A DNA stretch of 64,000 nucleotides from Nitrospirota bacterium. GTDB taxonomy: Bacteria; Nitrospirota; Thermodesulfovibrionia; Thermodesulfovibrionales; SM23-35. The notes beneath the pieces are model-generated. The model did not search any database. It saw only the letters and a list, made by a program, of their open reading frames with translations, and was not told where the DNA came from. The stretch covers positions 84,136 through 148,135 of the forward strand of contig JACUUX010000003.1 in assembly GCA_014859105.1 (NCBI GenBank). The letters run 5' to 3'. The number at the start of each line of letters is the position of its first letter. Position 1 is the first letter of the stretch. Of the stretch, positions 9,679 through 18,297 are shown one piece after another. The translations under genes were made by a program, and so were the position numbers.

Positions 9679-10557
9679 TTATTCTGTCCTGTATAATTTT
9701 TCTCTCAATAAATTTATCAGGAATCTCGCTGATAAAAGAAGACGGCGATTGAATATGTCTCTGTCCATATAAAAACCTGTTGACCGATAATTGTCCTTCA
9801 GGGTAATTCTCTGTGCATTCTTAAAATCTTTCTCAAAGTTCAGGAAGTTTGTGATATCGGCTCCTCTGAAAGCATAAATTGACTGGTCTGAATCACCGAT
9901 TACACAGAGATTAGCCATTTCATGTGCAAGAAGTTTCATCAATTTATACTGTGCCGGGTTTATGTCCTGATATTCGTCTACCATGACGTATTCGAACATA
10001 TTTTTATATTTTTCCGGGACTTCATTATTCCTGAATATATCTATTGGTTTGAGTATGAGGTCATCAAAATCAATGGCATTGTTTTTTATCATTGCTGATT
10101 GATATTTTTTATAAATCTCCTTTACTCCATCATCTGCTTCTTTTATTAAATTCTTTATCTTTGATATTTTTTCAACTAATTGCTGGACTTTAAAATCTGA
10201 ATTCTTAAAGAGTTTTTTTAAAAGACTCGCCTGTTCATCTCTGTCATAGATTACGAAGCTGCTTGAATATATGTCTTGAATAATCCTCAGGCCAAGATAA
10301 TGGAACGTACCGATAAAAACTTTTCTGGCTTTATTTCCTAATAACGCCTCCGTTCGCTCCCGCATTTCCTGCGCTGCTCGATTTGTAAAAGTGACTGCTA
10401 AAATATTTTCAGGCCTGACACCTTTATGAATTAAGTAAGCGATTCTCCGTGTTAATGTTAAAGTCTTCCCCGTACCCGGTCCTGCAATAATCATCACAGA
10501 CCCTTCAGTCATCATTACTGCTTTCTTTTGAGATTCATTTAAGCCATGAAGAATCAT
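9679..10557 (-). CDS. Truncated UvrD/PcrA-family helicase (domain 1A/1B only)
   Basis: The product, about 292 residues, carries superfamily-1 motifs I (AGPGTGKT), Ia (AVTFTNRAAQEMRER), II (VDEYQD), III (GDSDQSIYAFRGA) and IV (NYRST). The sequence then diverges and stops, so motifs V and VI and domains 2A/2B are absent; family members have 650-750 residues. As drawn it could bind ATP but not complete a helicase cycle. It is either a frameshifted remnant or a real minimal protein. ATG 10557 is chosen because it follows the upstream TGA after one base; an ATG at 10581 would overlap the upstream gene by 23 bases. It is paired with an EndoQ-type nuclease, suggesting a shared repair role. It converges with purL. 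Confidence 0.75.
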   Translation of the reverse strand: MILHGLNESQKKAVMMTEGSVMIIAGPGTGKTLTLTRRIAYLIHKGVRPENILAVTFTNRAAQEMRERTEALLGNKARKVFIGTFHYLGLRIIQDIYSSSFVIYDRDEQASLLKKLFKNSDFKVQQLVEKISKIKNLIKEADDGVKEIYKKYQSAMIKNNAIDFDDLILKPIDIFRNNEVPEKYKNMFEYVMVDEYQDINPAQYKLMKLLAHEMANLCVIGDSDQSIYAFRGADITNFLNFEKDFKNAQRITLKDNYRSTGFYMDRDIFNRRLLLSARFLINLLREKLYRTE

Positions 10558-10558
10558 C

Positions 10559-11830
10559 TCAAAAGAGCGTTGCCTGGCCATTGATCTCTTTCCTCTCGAC
10601 AGGCTCGAAAATTCTTATCTTTCCATATTCTCCATCATAACCGGGTGCAATAAAAACATTACCGGCACGCATACGGGAGATGGCTTCTTTGATGAGGGGA
10701 GAACTTGCCTTTTCTATCTCTTCAAGAGATACATCCACGAGGATTTTAAATTCACTGCCAAGTTTCTGAACCAGATTATTATATGAGCTTCCCACTGTTT
10801 TGCTGTTTACACCTACTTTTAATGCTTCTGCAAGGATTTCTGGCAACGGGATTATGGAATAAAAAGATGGTGCACCCGCGGGTTTAAAGCCATTCTCTCT
10901 GTCGGCAAGTTTTTCAACCCTGTGCATTACACCTACGGTAACTCTCTTGCCACATACAGGACATAGATAGTTATGTTTAATTGTTTCTTTTGGGGAGAGG
11001 CTGACTCGGCAAAATCTGTGCCCGTCATAATGATATTTCCCTTCTTCAGGGAAAAATTCTATTGTTCCAAGAAAACCTTTTTTCGTTTTAATGGCAGATG
11101 TTATGGAATTGTAAGTTAGATCGGTATCTAATATGTTTGCTTCCCTCCCTATCTTTGATGGTGAATGTGCATCGGAATTGGATATAAGTGTAATCCTGTC
11201 AAGAGATGAAAGTCTCCAGTTCATTGCCGGGTCTGAAGATAGACCTGTTTCTATAGCATAAATATGCGGGGTCAAATCCTCAAAACATTCTTCAAGTGAA
11301 TCAAAGCCTGATTCTGCTCCGAAAACAGAAAAATGCGGTGTCCATGCATGTGCAGGTACAAGCAGGGAATTATGTGATAAATCATTTACAATTTTCAAAA
11401 GTTCCTTTGCATCGATTCCCAGTATAGGCCTACCGTCAGCATTGAGATTGCCTATCTTTGAAAGGGTAATATTTAACCTTGCGGCGTCATCAAAATCAGG
11501 AACGAAAACAATAGAATGTATTTTACGGGTCTTCCCGTTTTTGCTATATATGCAACTTATTTCAGCAGAAAGGAGGAAAAACACTTCAGTCCTACACGAT
11601 TCAGGAATATCATTGCTTTTAAAATTGCCTTTCAGCCTGAAAAGTCCATTTACTGATGGTTCAAGTTTTTCCTGCAGTTCTTTGAACCATTTTGGATGTG
11701 TAAAGTCGCCTGTTCCTATTACTGCAATACCTTTTAACTGCGCCCATCTCCAGATACTTTCAGGAGACATGTCTTTACTTGTTGCCCTGGAATACTTTGA
11801 ATGAATATGGAGGTCAGCAATAAAACGCAT
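10559..11830 (-). CDS. EndoQ-like PHP-domain endonuclease
   Basis: The N-terminal PHP metal site is visible as DLHIHSKYSR, with GTGDFTHP, then HAWTPHF and SNSDAHSP. A zinc-finger-like CPVCGKRV sits in the middle, followed by a C-terminal region with PEILAEAL and GSEFKILVDVS. This layout matches endonuclease Q, which nicks DNA 5' of deaminated bases and abasic sites; it is known from Thermococcales and some bacteria. The last five residues are QATLF, which fits the QxxLF clamp-binding consensus, so recruitment by the sliding clamp is a plausible inference. A start at ATG 11830 (MRFIADLHIH) is chosen; ATG 11863 is possible. No clear Shine-Dalgarno site precedes either. It is coupled to the UvrD-like gene. 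Confidence 0.8.
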   Translation of the reverse strand: MRFIADLHIHSKYSRATSKDMSPESIWRWAQLKGIAVIGTGDFTHPKWFKELQEKLEPSVNGLFRLKGNFKSNDIPESCRTEVFFLLSAEISCIYSKNGKTRKIHSIVFVPDFDDAARLNITLSKIGNLNADGRPILGIDAKELLKIVNDLSHNSLLVPAHAWTPHFSVFGAESGFDSLEECFEDLTPHIYAIETGLSSDPAMNWRLSSLDRITLISNSDAHSPSKIGREANILDTDLTYNSITSAIKTKKGFLGTIEFFPEEGKYHYDGHRFCRVSLSPKETIKHNYLCPVCGKRVTVGVMHRVEKLADRENGFKPAGAPSFYSIIPLPEILAEALKVGVNSKTVGSSYNNLVQKLGSEFKILVDVSLEEIEKASSPLIKEAISRMRAGNVFIAPGYDGEYGKIRIFEPVERKEINGQATLF

Positions 11831-11897
11831 ACTGATTATCATACCACGAGATGGATGCTCCATATCTAACCCAAAAATATTTAATAAACATGTTCAA

Positions 11898-12695
11898 CTA
11901 ATTATCTGTAAATATGTCCCTTAATTTCTCATACTTCAGGCCGAACTTCTCCTTGAGAACCCTGTCAAAGCGTCTCACAATTTTCATAATGTATATATCA
12001 TGTTTGATATAATCTTCAGCGAGAGTCACAAAGCCTCTGTTCATGCTCCACGCACCTTCTACCCTGTTGAATTTGAAAATATTTCCTGCCAGGACCTTCC
12101 GGGAATCTGTAACAATCACAATCCCTCTGCCCACTTTTTCCTGATAAATTGAATGTTCGACAGGATGGGGATACATCTGGCCTATCTTTATACCCGGTTG
12201 CCCAAAATGTACAATCGCTACCCTGACCTTTCGCCCTAATGCATCACGAAGTTTCTCCTCGATTTTTTCAAATTCCTCTTTCCAGATAGAAAGAAGTATT
12301 GTTCTTGATGCCTCCCCAATCATCCGTCTGATTCTATCCATTAAATACTCATATTCATAAATGGTACATATATGTGAGAAATCTTTCATTCCCCTAACAT
12401 TCGAAATTTCGGTCCTCAGTGAATCAATAATGCTATCTGTAATGCTCTTTTGTTTGTTAAGAAATTCATCCGGTGCCAGGGGCACATAGTGTTTCTTCTT
12501 TCCATCATCGATAATAGAGATAATTCCCTTTTCGATAAGCTTTTTCAAGACCTCATATACCTTTGAAGTAGGAATTCCTGAATCTTTTCCTATCTCATAC
12601 GCAGTAGATGGATTTTCCCTGAGCAATGAAAGATACGCCTTTGCTTCGTATTCTGAAAGGCCGAGTTGCATAAGTTCAGATATAATTTTTTCCAT
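11898..12695 (-). CDS. TrmB-family transcriptional regulator
   Basis: The product has 265 residues. The first 75 form a winged helix of the TrmB type (LGLSEYEAKAYLSLL, then GIPTSKVYEVLKKLIEKGI), followed by a short coiled coil. A C-terminal effector domain about 150 residues long follows, with a phospholipase-D-like region around RTILLSIWKEEFEKIEEKL. TrmB proteins usually sense sugars or related metabolites. A near-perfect palindrome overlaps its start codon, which suggests autorepression. A CBS-domain gene is divergent. The target pathway cannot be read from the sequence. Confidence 0.85.
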   Translation of the reverse strand: MEKIISELMQLGLSEYEAKAYLSLLRENPSTAYEIGKDSGIPTSKVYEVLKKLIEKGIISIIDDGKKKHYVPLAPDEFLNKQKSITDSIIDSLRTEISNVRGMKDFSHICTIYEYEYLMDRIRRMIGEASRTILLSIWKEEFEKIEEKLRDALGRKVRVAIVHFGQPGIKIGQMYPHPVEHSIYQEKVGRGIVIVTDSRKVLAGNIFKFNRVEGAWSMNRGFVTLAEDYIKHDIYIMKIVRRFDRVLKEKFGLKYEKLRDIFTDN

Positions 12696-12721
12696 TATTA
12701 TCTACTATAGTAGTTAATAAT
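12694..12721. promoter_or_regulatory. Palindromic operator candidate over the TrmB-type start codon
   Basis: The core CTACTATAGTAG (12702-12713) is a perfect palindrome. Extended to 14-base arms, 12 of 14 positions are symmetric. The left edge includes the ATG of the regulator, so binding here would block its own expression. This is an inference from position and symmetry. Confidence 0.55.
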
Positions 12722-12926
12722 ATTTCGCTAGAAGTAACCTGTCAAGGGAAAAATTAAAAAAGAACAATTTTGTCAGATAAATTAGGGATTGTATAAAATT
12801 ATTCTTATTTTTAGTATTTTCAGATATTTCATGTATAATCTTAATTAATGATAATCCGGATTAAACTTTTTTTAAAACTTTTAACTAACATTAATAAGGT
12901 CTTCAAGAAAAATAAGTGAGGGAGAG

Positions 12927-13319
12927 ATGGAGATAAAAAATTTAAAAGCAACTGACATTATGAAAAGAAATGTTACTTCTGCAAAGAAAAATGACCCCGC
13001 AAAAGATATTGCCATGCAGTTGGTGTCGGGTCTTTTCAGCGGAATGCCAATTACAGATGATAAAGGAAGGGTCATCGGTGTCGTCACCGAACATGACCTT
13101 TTAAATCAAGTTCGGGAGGAAAAAGACCTTTTAAAACTTACAGCAGAAGATGTAATGCAAAAGAATCCGATTACTGTTGATGTTAACACACCACTGATTC
13201 ATGTTTTAGATATTATGCTTGAGAATGGCATACTTAGAATACCTGTAACGGATGGGCTACATCTTGTGGGGATTATTTCAAGATCCGATATCCTGAAAAC
13301 TATCTTAAGTTCTAACTAA
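12927..13319 (+). CDS. Small CBS-domain-pair protein
   Basis: The product has 130 residues and consists almost entirely of two CBS motifs: residues about 8-65 (TDDKGRVIGVVTEHDLL) and 75-130 (VTDGLHLVGIISRSDIL). A CBS pair binds adenosine nucleotides and usually acts as a regulatory sensor. There is no catalytic domain and no membrane segment. GGGAG precedes the ATG closely. It is divergent from the TrmB-family gene, with 230 bases of AT-rich promoter DNA between them. Confidence 0.9.
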   Translation: MEIKNLKATDIMKRNVTSAKKNDPAKDIAMQLVSGLFSGMPITDDKGRVIGVVTEHDLLNQVREEKDLLKLTAEDVMQKNPITVDVNTPLIHVLDIMLENGILRIPVTDGLHLVGIISRSDILKTILSSN

Positions 13320-13360
13320 CCCGGATTATTTCTGCTTTATTTAGCCTGATGGCGCAGGCT

Positions 13361-13627
13361 TCATTCGAATAAGGCTGACAGCCTGTTTGTCTTCTCCTCA
13401 ATATGTTTTGCCAGTTCTTCCTGCTCATTCCTGAGTCTGAACAATTCATCTGCGATATCGAATGCAGCGAGGATAGACGCCTTGACAGGCGTTATATTAG
13501 GTGAGATGTTATAGACTTCCTTTAATTTTTTATCTACATAAGAAGCAAGTTCCATGATATATTCTTCGGGTGCATCGCCTTTTATTGTATATTTCTGGCC
13601 TAAAATATAGACTTCAATGCTTCCCAT
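13361..13627 (-). CDS. zapA: Cell division protein ZapA
   Basis: The product has 88 residues. The N-terminal half has the ZapA pattern VYILGQKYTIKGDAPEEYIMELASYVDKKL, followed by a coiled coil (FRLRNEQEELAKHIEEKTNRL). ZapA tetramers cross-link FtsZ filaments at midcell. The gene lies 6 bases after a coiled-coil ORF, matching the known zapB-zapA neighbourhood in several phyla. Confidence 0.9.
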   Translation of the reverse strand: MGSIEVYILGQKYTIKGDAPEEYIMELASYVDKKLKEVYNISPNITPVKASILAAFDIADELFRLRNEQEELAKHIEEKTNRLSALFE

Positions 13628-13633
13628 GCCTTT

Positions 13634-13936
13634 TTAATCTAATTCGAGTCTTTCAATTTCATTGAGGAGCGATTCGAGCTGACTTTTTATAAGATTCTTT
13701 TCTGTTCTCAACTGTTCAATCTCCTCATTTTTTTCGTTCAGCAGCTCTTCGAGATCCCTTAGCCTCCTCTCGGTAACTGCCTTTTCTTCCTTAAGGGTCT
13801 TGACCTTCTCGATTGCAGTTGCAATTTTATCTTCAAGACTTTTAAGTTTTTCCAATGGCATGACCTCCTTTTTTAAATCTTTTTGTCCATCCATAAGTTG
13901 ATCATCATCATTAAAGAGGGTCTTCTGCGAAACCAT
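13634..13936 (-). CDS. ZapB-like coiled-coil protein
   Basis: Almost the whole product, up to 100 residues, is a continuous charged coiled coil (LEDKIATAIEKVKTLKEEKAVTERRLRDLEELL onward in heptads), with an acidic Asp/Leu end. Position directly before zapA suggests a division-ring partner like ZapB; this is inference. The first ATG (13936) adds an N-terminal QKTLF motif. An internal ATG at 13858 has AAGGAGGT only 1-2 bases upstream, which is too close for a typical site, so the longer start is kept with caution. Confidence 0.7.
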   Translation of the reverse strand: MVSQKTLFNDDDQLMDGQKDLKKEVMPLEKLKSLEDKIATAIEKVKTLKEEKAVTERRLRDLEELLNEKNEEIEQLRTEKNLIKSQLESLLNEIERLELD

Positions 13937-13970
13937 CGTTCATAAAATAACAGAATATCTGATTTAAAGT

Positions 13971-15905
13971 CTACAATTTTTCAAGGGGGATTTCTATCAG
14001 GCCGTCTCCTGTTGCGGAAAGACGTTTATATTCAAAAAAAGTGGTTATGACCCTTTTTACATATTTCCTGGTTTCGTTATAAGGTATGTCTTCAATAAAT
14101 TCGTCTACGGATTTATAATTTCCACTTTTCAGCCACCTTCTCACTGTCTCTTCGCCGGCATTATATGCAGCAATAGCATAAGTATAAGAACCAAATTCCG
14201 TAACCAGATTACTCAGGTAATAGATACCAACATAAAGATTATTTTTAATATCAAGTATGTCATTTGAATTATTTATTCCCAGTTTTAATTTGCGATCAAT
14301 ACGGTGTGCTGTAACGGGCATAAGCTGCATGAGACCGAGAGCCCCGGCAATAGACCTGGCACCGGGATCAAACCTGCTCTCTTCCCTTATAATGGAAATA
14401 ACCAGAAACGGATCAACACCGTATTTTCCTGCAATATTTACAATGTTATCCTTATATGCTAACGGGTATAAAAATTGGTGTAATCCTTCAATATGCATAG
14501 CTCTTGAAGCCAACCTGACGGAATGTTTATATTCCCTCAGTTCTTTAAACTTCGAGCAGATATAGTAAATATCTTCTATTGAATTAGTATGTTTAGAAAC
14601 ATAAATGAGCTCTGATATAGCCTCATTTGAGAAACCAAGATCAAGAAGGACCTCTACCCTGTCTATTTTTCGGGGTGTAATCTGAATAACTTTAACAGGC
14701 ATAATGTTCTTGAAAAGATCGGGTATTGCGCCTGTATCAGATTGTTCAATGGATGATTTAGCCCTTGCATACGACATAATACTGTAAAAATTGACCTCTT
14801 TTTCTAAAATTGCAGGATATATTTTTTTTATATCATCTCCGTTTTCTCCAAGACTACGGATACTCCAGTATAAGTATTTGGTATCGTTGTAATTATTATA
14901 TAAATCTGTGAAAATCTCGGATGCCTTTTTGTAGTCCCCTGTAAGAAAATATGTCCACCCCATGCCCCAGAGTGCATCTTCTTTTTCTGCAGGATATTTC
15001 TCCATCACTTTCTGATAAATATCTATGCTATCCTTGATATTACCCTCTCTTCTTTTATCGGCTGCAATCGCCACAAGTATAGAACTTACTCTTCTGTCTC
15101 CCATATTAAAGAGTTCATGAAGTACCGAATTTACTGATTCTTTCTTACCCGCACGATAGAGTGACCTTATCTCCCAGTATCTTTCCTGAGCTTCTTTATA
15201 TACCTCTGCAGCCTCCATATATCTCTTTTGTCTGAAAAGGGCAAGTCCGAGGTGTTTCAAAATTTCCTTTTTCAAACGTCCGTCATCCTCTCCTATTGCA
15301 TGCCTTAAAAGGGCCTCTGCACCTTTATAATCCATCTTATTTATGAGGTTAGAGGATCTTCTAACCATGTCTTCCACACTTATGTCAGAACAAACCAACT
15401 CGCTGTAAGCAACATCTGAGAAGAGACCTGCCTCTATATAAATATCCTTAAAGATTACCATGGCATTATCTGTTTTACCTTTTTGTTTAAGCCATTTGGC
15501 ATATATGTATTTAATTTCTGTATCTTTTGGATAATCATTCAAATACGATTTGAATAATTGTTCGATATCCTCTTCCGAAACCTTCACAGCTTCTTCGATC
15601 TCTATAGAGCGAGCCTTTCTCAAAAGTGGTGATTGAGGGTAATTATTGAGAAGAGTACGAATTGTCCCGATGGATTCTTTATGATTACCGGTCTCGTGAT
15701 ATGCATATGAAAGCCATAATAAGGCATAGTCGCCAAGGACAGGAAATTCTTTTTCTGCCCTGGATAAACTGGCTATTGCATCTTCGTATTTTCCGTTATC
15801 AAGTTGATTTTTACCTTTTTTAAGGAAAGCCCTTCCGTCTGACTCTTGCGCACAAACAGGGGAGCAGAGAGAAATGAAAATAAGTAGGCATAAAACCCGC
15901 TTCAT
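13971..15905 (-). CDS. Soluble lytic murein transglycosylase with TPR-like solenoid
   Basis: The product has 644 residues. A signal peptide (MKRVLCLLIFISLCSPVCAQ) directs it to the periplasm. Residues 25 to about 470 are helical TPR-like repeats such as YEDAIASLSRAEKEFP and GDYKKASEIFTDL, like the doughnut domain of Slt70. The C-terminal 170 residues are the SLT domain: catalytic Glu in IREESRFDPGARS, then GALGLMQLMP and AAYNAGEETVRRW. It cleaves glycan strands to 1,6-anhydroMurNAc ends. It lies between zapB/zapA and the exbD-exbB-tonB set, all on the same strand. Confidence 0.93.
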   Translation of the reverse strand: MKRVLCLLIFISLCSPVCAQESDGRAFLKKGKNQLDNGKYEDAIASLSRAEKEFPVLGDYALLWLSYAYHETGNHKESIGTIRTLLNNYPQSPLLRKARSIEIEEAVKVSEEDIEQLFKSYLNDYPKDTEIKYIYAKWLKQKGKTDNAMVIFKDIYIEAGLFSDVAYSELVCSDISVEDMVRRSSNLINKMDYKGAEALLRHAIGEDDGRLKKEILKHLGLALFRQKRYMEAAEVYKEAQERYWEIRSLYRAGKKESVNSVLHELFNMGDRRVSSILVAIAADKRREGNIKDSIDIYQKVMEKYPAEKEDALWGMGWTYFLTGDYKKASEIFTDLYNNYNDTKYLYWSIRSLGENGDDIKKIYPAILEKEVNFYSIMSYARAKSSIEQSDTGAIPDLFKNIMPVKVIQITPRKIDRVEVLLDLGFSNEAISELIYVSKHTNSIEDIYYICSKFKELREYKHSVRLASRAMHIEGLHQFLYPLAYKDNIVNIAGKYGVDPFLVISIIREESRFDPGARSIAGALGLMQLMPVTAHRIDRKLKLGINNSNDILDIKNNLYVGIYYLSNLVTEFGSYTYAIAAYNAGEETVRRWLKSGNYKSVDEFIEDIPYNETRKYVKRVITTFFEYKRLSATGDGLIEIPLEKL

Positions 15906-15950
15906 AAAAATATAATAGCCAAAATAATTTTTTTCAGCAACATACTAATT

Positions 15951-16349
15951 CTATTTTCTCTCTGTCATGATACTGAAATTTTTAACTCCTGAAAGCCTCA
16001 CTTCATCGATTACACTTATCAAAAGGCCAACATTTACATCCTGGTCTGCTTTTATTCGTAAAAATTCATTTTTTGTATTGACAAAATTCTCTTTTATCAT
16101 TACCCTGAGGTTTTTCAGATCCACCCTTCTGTCCATGAAATAAATCTCGCCTTTTTTTGTTATAAGCACTGTTTTGACAGATTCTTTCATTGCTTCCGCA
16201 GTCTGTGATTCAGGAAGTTTGATCCTGATTGCTGGCTCCTGTATTAAATGAGAGGTAAGCATGAAAAAGAGAAGAAGAAGAAATACTACATCCACTAACG
16301 GAGCAATGTTAAGATGGGTATGGTCATGTCTTCTTCTCTCAAAGTCCAT
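15951..16349 (-). CDS. exbD: Biopolymer transport protein ExbD/TolR family
   Basis: The product has 132 residues: a short basic N-terminus, then one membrane helix (IAPLVDVVFLLLLFFMLTS) whose aspartate is the conserved proton-channel residue. A periplasmic domain of about 95 residues follows. It forms the inner-membrane motor with ExbB that energises TonB. Its start overlaps exbB by 11 bases. With tonB and an outer-membrane receptor in the same block, the Exb rather than Tol assignment is preferred. Confidence 0.9.
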   Translation of the reverse strand: MDFERRRHDHTHLNIAPLVDVVFLLLLFFMLTSHLIQEPAIRIKLPESQTAEAMKESVKTVLITKKGEIYFMDRRVDLKNLRVMIKENFVNTKNEFLRIKADQDVNVGLLISVIDEVRLSGVKNFSIMTERK

Positions 16350-16881
16350 TCTTTCTCCTCATAAAGAGACCTGTGGTTATTTCTCTCAGGATAAAGGCTA
16401 TATCATCTGCCTGTTTCTCGAGGTAATGATGTCCTATGTGAATGGGGATTGCAACGAGCAAACCTGCTGCTGTGGTTATAAGCGCTTCCCAGATGCCACC
16501 TGCGAGCATTGAGGGGTTTACGCTTGTGCTGTTTGAAATAACCATAAAAGCCTTTATCATACCTGTAACTGTTCCTGTCAGGCCAAGGAGAGGAGCTATA
16601 GTTGCAATAAGTCCAAGCCAGCTCAATCCCTTCTCGATTCCTCTTATCTGTTTTGTCCCTATTACAGACAGTTCCTGTTCATTGCATCCATTTTCTACTC
16701 CTTCTATTAAAGGTTCTAAAATGGCAGGTTTTTCTTTCAGGACTTCTGTTAGATGCCTTCCGACACTTTTTAATATCTTTTTATACTGAATAAACTTGTT
16801 GATTAAAATTGTAAGCCCTATAAGAGAACAAAGCAGAATAGGATACATTAATAAACCGCCTTTTAAGAAAAAATCAAACAT
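16339..16881 (-). CDS. exbB: Biopolymer transport protein ExbB (MotA/TolQ/ExbB family)
   Basis: The product has 180 residues and three membrane segments: residues 10-30 (LLMYPILLCSLIGLTILI), about 90-115 (LGLIATIAPLLGLTGTVTGMIKAF) and about 130-155. The TVTGM and LITTAAGLLVAIP motifs are family hallmarks. It forms the pentameric channel of the TonB motor. It starts one base after the tonB stop and overlaps exbD, so the three are one transcription unit. Confidence 0.93.
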   Translation of the reverse strand: MFDFFLKGGLLMYPILLCSLIGLTILINKFIQYKKILKSVGRHLTEVLKEKPAILEPLIEGVENGCNEQELSVIGTKQIRGIEKGLSWLGLIATIAPLLGLTGTVTGMIKAFMVISNSTSVNPSMLAGGIWEALITTAAGLLVAIPIHIGHHYLEKQADDIAFILREITTGLFMRRKNGL

Positions 16882-16882
16882 G

Positions 16883-17551
16883 TTACCTCCGTAGTGTGAA
16901 TCTTACCGGCAAAAGCGCACGTGATGCCACCGGATTACCGTTCTTTTTTGCAGGCCGAAAGGTCGATTTTTTCACTGCTGCTATGGCAGCCTCGGTAAAT
17001 CCGTAGCCTGCTCTCTCCACTACCTCAACGTCCAATAAGTCTCCTTTTTTATCGATTGTGAGCCGCAGGACAACCCTGCCCTCCTTCCCGATTCTCCGAG
17101 CAAATATCGGATATGCTGGCATTTCCCTGTGTAAAAAAGAAGGGGCTATTACAGATCCAAATTCTGTATCAATAGGTTCTGAAGAATCAGGTACAGTCGC
17201 TGTTTGGATAGTCGAAGTTGTCCTTGTTTCAAGAGGCCGGGAGATTTCTGATCCGGTTTGCAAAGTTTCTGCCCTTAACCTTTCAACAGGTTCAGCGATA
17301 TCATCCTCCTGAACCGGGGTTTCTTCAGGCTGTTTAACTTCCTCTATTATCTTGGGTTTAGGATCTGCTTTTTTAACATCACATGGAATATGTGTAATCT
17401 TTTCCACAGGTCTAATACTTTTATGTGCGTCTTCGAGTATGAAGAATAATTCAATATCATTAACCTTTTCCTGTACGGCAACCGAAACCGGAATCGTAAA
17501 AAATAGTGCGTGTATAAGTATCGAAATTACAAATCCGTATTTACTGTTCAT
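16883..17551 (-). CDS. tonB: Energy transducer TonB
   Basis: The product has 222 residues. An N-terminal membrane anchor (FVISILIHALFFTIPVSVAV) is followed by a Pro/Glu-rich periplasmic spacer. A C-terminal TonB domain follows, with YPIFARRIGKEGRVVLRLTID and GFTEAAIAAVKKSTFRPA. It couples the ExbB/ExbD proton motor to the outer-membrane receptor. It is the first gene of the tonB-exbB-exbD set and lies downstream of the receptor cluster at 17.8-20.8 kb, separated by an intergenic repeat. Confidence 0.93.
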   Translation of the reverse strand: MNSKYGFVISILIHALFFTIPVSVAVQEKVNDIELFFILEDAHKSIRPVEKITHIPCDVKKADPKPKIIEEVKQPEETPVQEDDIAEPVERLRAETLQTGSEISRPLETRTTSTIQTATVPDSSEPIDTEFGSVIAPSFLHREMPAYPIFARRIGKEGRVVLRLTIDKKGDLLDVEVVERAGYGFTEAAIAAVKKSTFRPAKKNGNPVASRALLPVRFTLRR

Positions 17552-17597
17552 AACCTTAACTATTTAGAGTCTGTCTATAAAGTATGATTTACGTAAT

Positions 17598-17710
17598 CTG
17601 TCATTCCCGGATCCCCGATCGCTGTCGAGGGCATGCTTGATCGGGGAATCCGGTATTTTCAATATGTTCTGGATTGTCCGGTCAAGCCGGACAAAGACAA
17701 AATGAAAATT
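17598..17710. repeat. Intergenic palindromic repeat, copy between tonB and nikL-like gene
   Basis: This block contains ATTCCCGGATCCCCGATC, TTGATCGGGGAATCC and TTCTGGATTGTCCGGTCAAG, followed by a second dyad CCGGTCAAGCCGG. The same core (TTGATCGGG, AATCC, TTCTGGATT, CCGGTCAAGCCGGA) recurs at 25540-25616. It is a non-coding repeat of the extragenic palindromic type. Confidence 0.7.
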
Positions 17711-17847
17711 TATGGACAGACACTATTTAAAATTATAAACCACAAAAAAAGAAATCACAAAACAGCACCTTCAATATTTTTATGCATAGCGAACTCTGTT
17801 TCAATAGTCGTCATTATCGGTCTTGAGTGAATGGAATTCCTGGAGTG

Positions 17848-18297
17848 TCATGGCGCGCTCTTCCTTGATTTCAACAATGCCCATATGCCGAAAACCGCCA
17901 GGATAAAACTGATTCCTATGAAACCCGTTATGTACCTTGCTACAAGAGGCTTTTTAAAAGATTCCATGAAGAGATCTTCATCTACCGTCACTTCAATCTG
18001 TGCGCTATGTAACCCATGTTCGGACTCCCCCTGAACCTCTACTATCCATTTTCCCTGCCTGTCCGGTAAAAATGATACGAATCCATTTCTGTCGGTACGC
18101 CCTTTCTGATGGGGTATTGTGTCTCCCGGTCCAAATATCTCATAAGAAGAGTAGCTCGCCGGGTCATCTTCGGCATAGAACACCCGCACACTAATGCCTT
18201 TGTTTTCTATGTGATAATGGACGGTGTGGGGGATAGCCATGCTGCTTACTCCGGCTATTCCCAAAATAATCACTATTATTGAAAGGAAATGCTTCAT
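17848..18297 (-). CDS. NikL-like metal transport accessory protein
   Basis: The product has 149 residues. It has a signal peptide, then a beta-sandwich domain with HYHIENKGISVRVFYAEDDPASY, EIFGPGD, GRTDRNGFVSFLPDRQGKWIVEV and a C-terminal membrane helix (ITGFIGISFILAVFGIWAL) with a basic tail. This matches the NikL component found next to NikK and NikMN nickel transporters in anaerobic bacteria (family knowledge). It is thought to act periplasmically in nickel handover. It overlaps the NikK-like gene by four bases. No NikMN or ATPase is in this window, so the metal is an inference. Confidence 0.7.
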   Translation of the reverse strand: MKHFLSIIVIILGIAGVSSMAIPHTVHYHIENKGISVRVFYAEDDPASYSSYEIFGPGDTIPHQKGRTDRNGFVSFLPDRQGKWIVEVQGESEHGLHSAQIEVTVDEDLFMESFKKPLVARYITGFIGISFILAVFGIWALLKSRKSAP

